Assembly: GCA_907164885.2 (NCBI GenBank)
Contig: OU015490.1
Location: forward strand, 225,535,554 to 225,599,553
Direction of reading: 5' to 3'
DNA: 64,000 nt
From: Dolomedes plantarius
Taxonomy: Eukaryota; Arthropoda; Arachnida; Araneae; Dolomedidae
In this document: positions 56,031 through 64,000 of the stretch, one piece after another
How positions within the stretch are numbered: position 1 is the stretch's first letter
Layout: each line of letters opens with the position of its first letter
Translations under genes and position numbers: made by a program
Notes under the pieces: generated by a model
Seen by the model: the letters and a program-made list of their open reading frames with translations, nothing else
Databases searched by the model: none
What the model was told of the DNA's origin: nothing

Positions 56031-57812
56031 GAGATTTCCGATCATTCATGTAAACAAAGCGAGATTCTTTCATAGCGTAATTTTCACTAAAAAATGAATC
56101 ACTGAAAAGATGTGGCATCGTGTGTCTAATTTTTTATTATTTTCCTTTATATTTTTGTACTTTTAATTCAAACTTTTTAATCATAAATAAATCATTTTTT
56201 AATTTCGTATTATTATTTGGTGTTATTTTTTGTTTTATGTTTTTCATTAATCCTTTTTTACTGGGTTAATTCCCAGTATACGGATTACCTCTGAACTCTT
56301 TACCGTTGAAACCCCTGTGTGTCTTACTAACTTGCGATTATTTTCTTTCTGAAATTTGGTAATTTGGTATATTACATATTGTGTTTGTACTTCAGAATGT
56401 TTAGTATACTGTATTTCATATTGTTCTTAATTTTATAATTCACGATATACTTTTAAAAGCATAAAAATTAGTATATCTTAACTGAAAAGAATCAGTCTAA
56501 AATTTAAGCACTGTTTTTCGATTTCTTTACGGTTAATTATGTTTGTGTTTAGCTTTGATTATTACAATTCCATTTGTTTGATTTTAATTATGCTTTTTTA
56601 CTGTGTTCACACTTTGTTTATTTTTCCATCATTTTTATTATCTTTCTCGGGTAGGAATTAAGCAAAATCTTAACATTTATGCTCCTAATAGTTCAACACT
56701 TTATCCAGAGGTGCTAAGGTAATAACCCGTAATAGCAGTTTTTGAAAGAAAAATATCAATTTTACCGAATATTGATTTTTAATTTCATTGTTTGTATTAA
56801 ATGTTTGTTTTATTAAAAGTTATTTTGTTAATATTACCCCTATTGTTTTCTTTTTTACATTAATCCTTTTTTACTGTGTTCACTTTTCAGTTTATTAATT
56901 ATTTGTGTTTTAGCACCTGATAACAGCTTTCATTACAGATATTATGAGTGTTTATGTGAAAAAGTATGCAGCTTATATTATTTGTTCTCTGTTTCTATTA
57001 GAGATGCAATGGATCTTGATATATATATATGTTCTGCCCTGTAAAATAGAAATATATTTATTGTATTATTTTAGTCCTTTTTGTTAAAAAAATATGTTAA
57101 AAGCTGAATGCTTCAAAGGAAATATATTTTTAAAAATATTAGTTTTAAAGTATTTACATTCGAATCCTTTTAACTTCGATACTCCTCATGGTTCCAATTC
57201 TTTAGAAATGTGTACAACTTATAGATTTGGTTATGCATTATTGGTACTATAGCTTTTTGCAGTAAATGTCTTGAACTCAGAACAATATCCACCCTCCTGG
57301 AAATAATATTTAATATCTAATAGCAATATTTTTTCACATTATAATATACCTAACTGGTTTAACATTGTTAAATGATTGACATATTTCATTTTAATGTAAC
57401 TAAATATAGTCTAATTTTTTATATTATTAGTTTCACTTTTTATTTACTTAAATTCAAGTTGAATACATTTAAAAGTAATGCAACTTCCCCTCAAAAAAAG
57501 AGGAGAATAGAATAAGCAAACTGAAAAACTTTTCTCACCATATTTATATATATATAAAAAAAACCTGAATTTACCAATAAATATTTTTATGTGCTATGAA
57601 AGCAAAAATTTTTTCTGTTAATTTGATTATAAAAGGACTCATGTTTTTTTAATTTCTTAATCTCACATATTCCATACAATATTTATGTTTAACCATACGT
57701 TGCTCTTACGTTTAGCTTCATCTCAAATTTTTTTTCCATTTCAACATAAGAATTATATTAATGAATGTGTGAAAAATAAAATGTTTGGTTATATTAGTTT
57801 TCTGAAAACAAC
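56031..57812. other. Very AT-rich spacer
   Basis: Low complexity, with recurrent TTTTTACTGTGTTCAC words near 56600 and 56870 that foreshadow the array at 58070. No gene recognised. Confidence 0.45.
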
Positions 57813-58010
57813 TAATCTTGCAGTTATGGTGCGTGCAGCCCTAATTGCAGATTTCTGTTAATTTTTTTGTTTATCAGTGCCTTCAACCTATACTTCAATT
57901 TTTTTGCTACAGAATCTTGCATTTATGGTGTGTGGAGCCCTAATTGCAGAATTCTATTAATTTTTACGTTTGTCAGGCCTTCTACATATACTTTAATACT
58001 TTATTTATTT
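57813..58010. repeat. 100-bp tandem duplication
   Basis: AATCTTGCAGTTATGGTGCG (57813) and AATCTTGCATTTATGGTGTG (57913) start two copies, each with GAGCCCTAATTGCAGA or the like. Confidence 0.85.
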
Positions 58011-58069
58011 TTTTTGTTGTTGAATTATTTACATTTTACTTAAATTCAATTCAAGCAATACTTTGTTTA

Positions 58070-58631
58070 GTTTCTATTTATACTGTGTTATTTATTCTGT
58101 GTTATATATACTGTGTTTAATTTATAAATTGATTTTAGTCAACAAAACAGAGATTTTTACTTTTCAGCTTTTGGTGGTAAAATGATAAAAGACTGAATCT
58201 ACCTAAATTCTGAGATGTGTATAACATTTCACATGCTTTTTTTTCTGTGTTATTTATACTGTGTTTACTTTTTAAGGTTATTTTCGTTAACAAAATTGAG
58301 ATTTTTACTTTTCAGCTTTTAGTGGTTAAAATGATTAAAGGCCTAACTGCCTTAGGTTTTTGAGTCTACCTAAATTCTGAGATGTGTATAACATTTCTTA
58401 TGCTTTATTTCTATGTCATTTATACTGTGTTTAGTTTTTAAATTGATTTTTGTTAACAAACATTCAAGAATTTGACATTTTTACTTTTCAGCTTTACTTT
58501 CCAAAAGTTAATTTGATATTTTTACATTTCAGATTTTAGTGGTTTATTATAATTGTATATATTTTATTTTACTTTTCAGGTTTTTATTGCTGCAAAGATG
58601 AAAGGCTAAACTAGCTGAATTCTGAGGAACT

Positions 58632-58672
<41 letters not shown>

Positions 58673-58935
58673 TGGATTTTCTTTTTATTCATGCTTATAA
58701 CATTTCATATGTTTTTTTTCTATGTTATTTATACTGTGTTTAGTTTTTAAATTGACTTTGGTTAACAATTATTCCCTAATTTAACATTTTTACTTTACAG
58801 CTTTTAGTGGTACAATGATGAAAGGCTGCATGTACTTAAATTCTGAGATGTCTATAACATTTCACATGTTTTATTTTACTATGTAATTTATACTGCGTTT
58901 AGTTTTTAAATTGAATTTGGTTAACATTCTTAAAA
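58070..58935. repeat. About 150-165-bp tandem array, five copies
   Basis: TATACTGTGTTTAGTTTTTA-type words occur near 58109, 58257, 58422, 58731 and 58891. Each unit also has TTTTTACTTTTCAGCTTTTA, a GTGGTAAAATGATGAAAGGC block and TTCTGAGATGTGTATAACAT. The 58422-58731 interval is longer and holds an extra segment plus a short (TA)n at 58634-58668. Confidence 0.85.
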
Positions 58936-59116
58936 TCCCGGGAAACGCCGGCTCGCTGGGGGAAGGGGGGAAGGAAAATAATTTTTCTTCTGCTTTCGAC
59001 TATTTGCAGGACGTGGGATGCGTATCTACAAAATTTAAATACCTTTATTCGTTGTTTTTTAGTATTTCTATATTCTGACAATGATTGCTGATGTGAGCGG
59101 GTCCTAAACAGACCGG
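58936..59116. other. Spacer
   Basis: Contains a G-rich stretch at 58955-58975. Nothing recognised. Confidence 0.4.
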
Positions 59117-59732
59117 CTATATATATATATAAAACAGCTCCGTAACTGACTGACTGACTGACATACAACGCACAGACCAAACCGATGACCTACAGGGCTG
59201 AAGTTTTGCATAGAGATTCTTCTTATAGTGGAGGGGTGCACTAATCTTCCTAAATTTTTTAAAATCAAATTTTAAAACTTTTTTCTAACTTTTTTTAAGT
59301 TTGCATTTAAAATAAAAATATGAGGGATATAAAATTTAAATCACGAGAGAGATCATAAAAATTCCTTTAAAATGAAATATTTTTCGAATCTTAACCTCCA
59401 TTTTCTGATTTTTCGTAAATTTTCAAGGATTAATTTTTAGAATTTAATTTATTAAATGCTGATCACGTGGTTTCTTTTCTTTTTGTGATACTTGAAATTA
59501 ATTTTGCGTCGCGTGCATAACAACGAAATATACAAAAAAAAATTTTTTTTCTTGCTAATGCGGCAGACGATTGGACATAATCCAAAAAAATATTAAAATA
59601 TAGTAAGAGATATGTTCCTCAAACTGTACTATATAATCACTTTTCTATATTATTTAGTATGTTCAATTGCATTTAATTTGTATATTTTGTTCTACATTAT
59701 TTTCTCTATAAAAATATCCGTTGCGATTTCTT

Positions 59733-59801
<69 letters not shown>

Positions 59802-59940
59802 TTATTTTTTTATTTGCATACATTGATCGTTGTATTTATTATAAATATATATATATATATATATTTGGCATTAATTGCATACATTGACCGTTGTATTTAG
59901 TTTGAATGTACTCCTTTGCGAAGTACGGGTATTCAGCTAG
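59117..59940 (+). mobile_element. Non-autonomous Helitron, second full-length copy (824 bp)
   Basis: The head is TATATATATAAAACAGCTCC then GTAACTGACTGACTGACTGA; the end is GTACGGGTATTCAGCTAG at 59940, followed by T. It shares body blocks with 6918-7666 (GACCAAACCG, GGGCTGAA, TTTTGCAT, ATTCTTCTTATAGTG, GCGGCAGACGATTGGA). An internal (TA)n expansion at 59749-59796 and a partial duplication of the pre-terminal TTGATCGTTGTATTTA block (59824 and 59885) make it longer. No coding capacity. Confidence 0.85.
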
Positions 59941-61646
<1,706 letters not shown>

Positions 61647-62950
61647 CACGGGTGAAATAAATTAAGAGAATTTTCATATTTTATCGAATTTCATGAAAAG
61701 AATTGAACTGAATGTTAAACCACTGCTTCTAGACATAAATGCAAATCTTGTACGTCAAATACGTAAGCGTACATGTGTGTGTAGGCGGAGCCAGTACAGA
61801 AACAGGCTTTATAAGCGCGCGTGAGTTAAGACGCATTTCGTTCGCTAGCACACCTCGGCGAATTTCTTGGTATTATTTTGCAGCAATCGGTTAATTTCAA
61901 ATTGTAACAGTAAAAATGAGTAACCACCAACGTTTAGATGATGGAATGAGGTGGCGAATTGTGGGGAGGCTAGAAGCAGGCCAATCTCCAGTTCAAATTT
62001 GTAGAGAGTTCAATTTAACGCCCAGCGTCGTGTGTAACTTTTGGAAACAGTTCCAGGATACCGGATCCATTGATAGAAAGCCTGGGCAAGGTCATCCAAG
62101 AGCCACAACGGCCAGAGAAGATAGCCATTTGTAGATTATGCCATTTGTAGGCGTAACAGGAGTGCTACAGCTTCTCAGCTCTCTCGTGACTTGTATACAG
62201 CCACAGGAAACCGTGTATCAAGGGTTACTGTTTCCAAAAGACTTCATGAGAGAGGGTTGTTTGCAAGAAGACCTGCTGTTTGTGTCCCGCTCACTTCTAC
62301 GAACAGGAGAATCCGTTTATCATGGTGCAGACAGCATTGAGATATGAGTATGGATCAATGGGCGACCGTTCTCTTCACTGATGAGTCCCGGTTCTGCCTA
62401 AACACCGATTCTCGCCGTACGTCCATATGGAGAGAACCAGGGACCCGCTACCTACCCTCCAATGTTCGCGAAATCGACCATTATGGCGGAGGAGGTTTAA
62501 TGGTCTGGGCAGGCATCATGTTGGATGGCCGCACACCTCTCCATGTCTTTGAAAGAGACACTGTGACTGGTGAGAGGTATAGGGATGATGTCTTGGAGCC
62601 CTATGTTCGCCTTTTCAGGGGTGCAGTTGGCCCTGAGATTATTTTAATGGAAGATAACGCGAGGCCACATAGAGGTCTTCTGGTCAACGAATTTCTAGAG
62701 AGTGAGCATATTCGCCGGATGGATTGGCCAGCCAGATCTCCAGGCCTTAACCCTATAAAGCATGTCTGGTACGCTCTGAGGAGGGCAATTTCAACTCGCA
62801 ACCCCCCTCCTAGAACCATCCAGGCAATGAAATTAGCGTTGCTGAACGAGTGGGACCAATTGCCACAGGAAATGATAAACTGCCTTATTTCAAGTATGAA
62901 ATCATGCTGCGAGACCTGTATATCTGTAAGGCCGGGAGCAAGTTGAGACG
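61647..62950 (+). mobile_element. Tc1-like element, family E, 3' end missing
   Basis: The left end CACGGGTGAAATAAATTAAG is preceded by TA (61645-61646). No inverted counterpart was found after the transposase, so the right end is lost. The boundary near 62950 is approximate. Confidence 0.75.
61916..62946 (+). pseudogene. Tc1-like transposase, family E, frameshifted, catalytic E changed to K
   Basis: MSNHQRLDDGMRWRIVGRLE starts at 61916; the HTH (AGQSPVQICREFNLTPSVV) and SIDRKPGQGHPRATT linker follow. A TAG at 62132-62134 and frame changes up to 62344 break the second HTH region. The DDE part has ATVLFTDESRFCL (D), ILMEDNARPHRG (D) and SPGLNPIKHVW, where K replaces the expected E and G the D of SPDL. 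The D-to-K spacing is 34. The C-terminus at 62946 lacks damage. Confidence 0.9.
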
Positions 62951-63105
62951 CAGCTTGGTGTGGTGGGGTGATGCAGGGAAGCAGGATTGAATCAACTGCG
63001 CGCAGGGAGAGCGAAAGTTGGGAAGCAGTTCTATCTGAACTGCGTGCCAATGAGGGTGTTTAAACGAAAATGTGCGCGATGGCAATGTATATACAATCAT
63101 AACTT
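62951..63105. other. GC-richer junction segment
   Basis: It separates the family E relic from the Harbinger relic and is not recognised. Confidence 0.4.
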
Positions 63106-63600
63106 AGTTCGGAATCTGATTCCGATGAATTCGAAGACCAAGTAATTTCAACATTACTTCGTGAAAAGCTTTCGAAAAGCAATTACCTAAAGAAAAGAAA
63201 GATGTACGGAGAAATCATTCTCAAGAATGAATTTTCTAATGAAAAATATAGAAATTATTACCGTGTAAACTATTTCGTGGACTAGGCAAGTTGTGGAGTG
63301 CTCTTTTGGTATTCTTGCTTCGCGTTTTCGTGTTTTTCGTTCACCTTTTGAATGTAAAGTAAGCACTGTAGTAAAAATTGCAAAAGCATCTTGTGTACTG
63401 CTCAACTATTTGAGAAATTCTGCAGTATTGCAAACTGGAGGTGATATCACCGAACAAGATTTGCCTCAGTACCAATTACGTCCACTGCATCAAACCAATG
63501 CACGAAGTGGATCTTAAGCGTTTTGGATTCGTCAAAAGTTCACGGAATACTTTAATTCACCCGGAGGTTCAGTTCCTTGGCAGAGAGATTGCGTGTTGAA
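63106..63600 (+). pseudogene. Harbinger-like (HARBI1-type) transposase, centre deleted
   Basis: 63106-63285 reads SSESDSDEFEDQVISTLLRE, then YLKKRKMYGEIILKNEFSNE and YRNYYRVNYFVD, the usual acidic/basic start of Harbinger transposases, and hits a TAG. Eight bases on, in another frame, 63290-63516 reads VECSFGILASRFRVFRSPFE and KIAKASCVLLNYLRNSAV, the last conserved block of DDE_Tnp_4 with its catalytic E in the VECSFG motif. A further piece after 63516 reads KFTEYFNSPGGSVPWQRD. The central region with the first two aspartates is gone. Confidence 0.85.
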
Positions 63601-64000
63601 TGGAAAGTGCTGAGAATGTATAATAGTTAAAATATAAAGATTAATCTTTAAAGCATTATATATTTATATTTTTTAATAAACATAATACATTTTTAATGCT
63701 TATTTTTTTAATGTTGTAACACCTTTCTTTTCTCAATCATTTAAATTTAAATTAAAGTTACTTTTAAAATTCCGGTTGGATAAAGTTTCTTTCGGAAAAA
63801 TTTTAATACCTACCTCGGAACGGAAAAACATGTTAAAGGGGAACGTAACTAATTGGTAGTTCCTAGTAAATAAAATCATTCCGAGAAAATTTACCATTTC
63901 GAATCGTTTGTACGGAACATGGAGCAATGTTATTATTTTACTGTACATGATAATAAAATATTTATAGAAGATGAAATTAAAGTTCAAGATTACGTGTTTA
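63601..64000. other. AT-rich end of window
   Basis: Nothing recognised. Confidence 0.5.

Overview
This is an AT-rich eukaryotic window with no recognisable host gene. It is almost entirely transposable elements, their relics and simple repeats. The element mix is Tc1/mariner transposases of several lineages, hAT, piggyBac-like, pogo-like and Harbinger-like relics, non-autonomous Helitrons, Gypsy and BEL/Pao LTR retrotransposon remnants, and tRNA-derived SINEs, with very many (TA)n tracts. That mix fits an arthropod, most plausibly an arachnid such as a spider. The taxon is an inference; no marker gene is present. I see no rRNA, functional tRNA, CRISPR array or prokaryotic operon.

Layout. 0.3-0.95 kb: two tandem repeats, abutting a minus-strand BEL/Pao Gag relic (0.94-1.66 kb) with a possible LTR. 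3.7-4.9 kb: a decayed Tc1-like element. 6.8-9.4 kb: a trinucleotide-rich satellite with higher-order structure, interrupted by a complete non-autonomous Helitron. 10.5-18.0 kb: a dispersed repeat, a foldback sequence and a 5'-truncated minus-strand Gypsy element whose 3' LTR holds two hAT elements, one nested in the target duplication of the other. 19.0-22.7 kb: a second minus-strand Gypsy relic (gag, protease, reverse transcriptase, integrase) that lacks RNase H and carries a perfect 44-bp palindrome. 23-28 kb: a 29-bp tandem repeat, a Helitron fragment, a 50-bp tandem repeat and two copies of a dispersed repeat.

28.3-43.5 kb is a dense block. It holds two copies of Tc1 family A, two full copies of family B, a family C element, a piggyBac-like element hosting a family B copy, MITEs, a pogo-like relic, and an intact-looking mariner-related element with TIRs of about 225 bp and an unbroken 366-residue transposase. 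A palindromic repeat here has one arm invaded by the piggyBac-like element and the other by a Tc1 element. 44-55 kb: an internally deleted Tc1-like element, SINEs, a DD41D-type mariner relative, a 2.2-kb DNA transposon of a family I cannot name, a nearly perfectly bounded hAT MITE inside a SINE tail, and two TTAA-flanked MITEs back to back. 55-64 kb: a Helitron-like end, a tandem array of about 160 bp, a second long Helitron, two more Tc1 elements and a deleted Harbinger relic.

Only two long ORFs look undamaged: 33877-34902 and 42008-43108. The first has lost two of its three catalytic acidic residues and so should be inactive. The second keeps a D-D-D set with an unusual spacing of 42 residues. 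The window's main value is its record of nested insertion, with several target sites that can be reconstructed.
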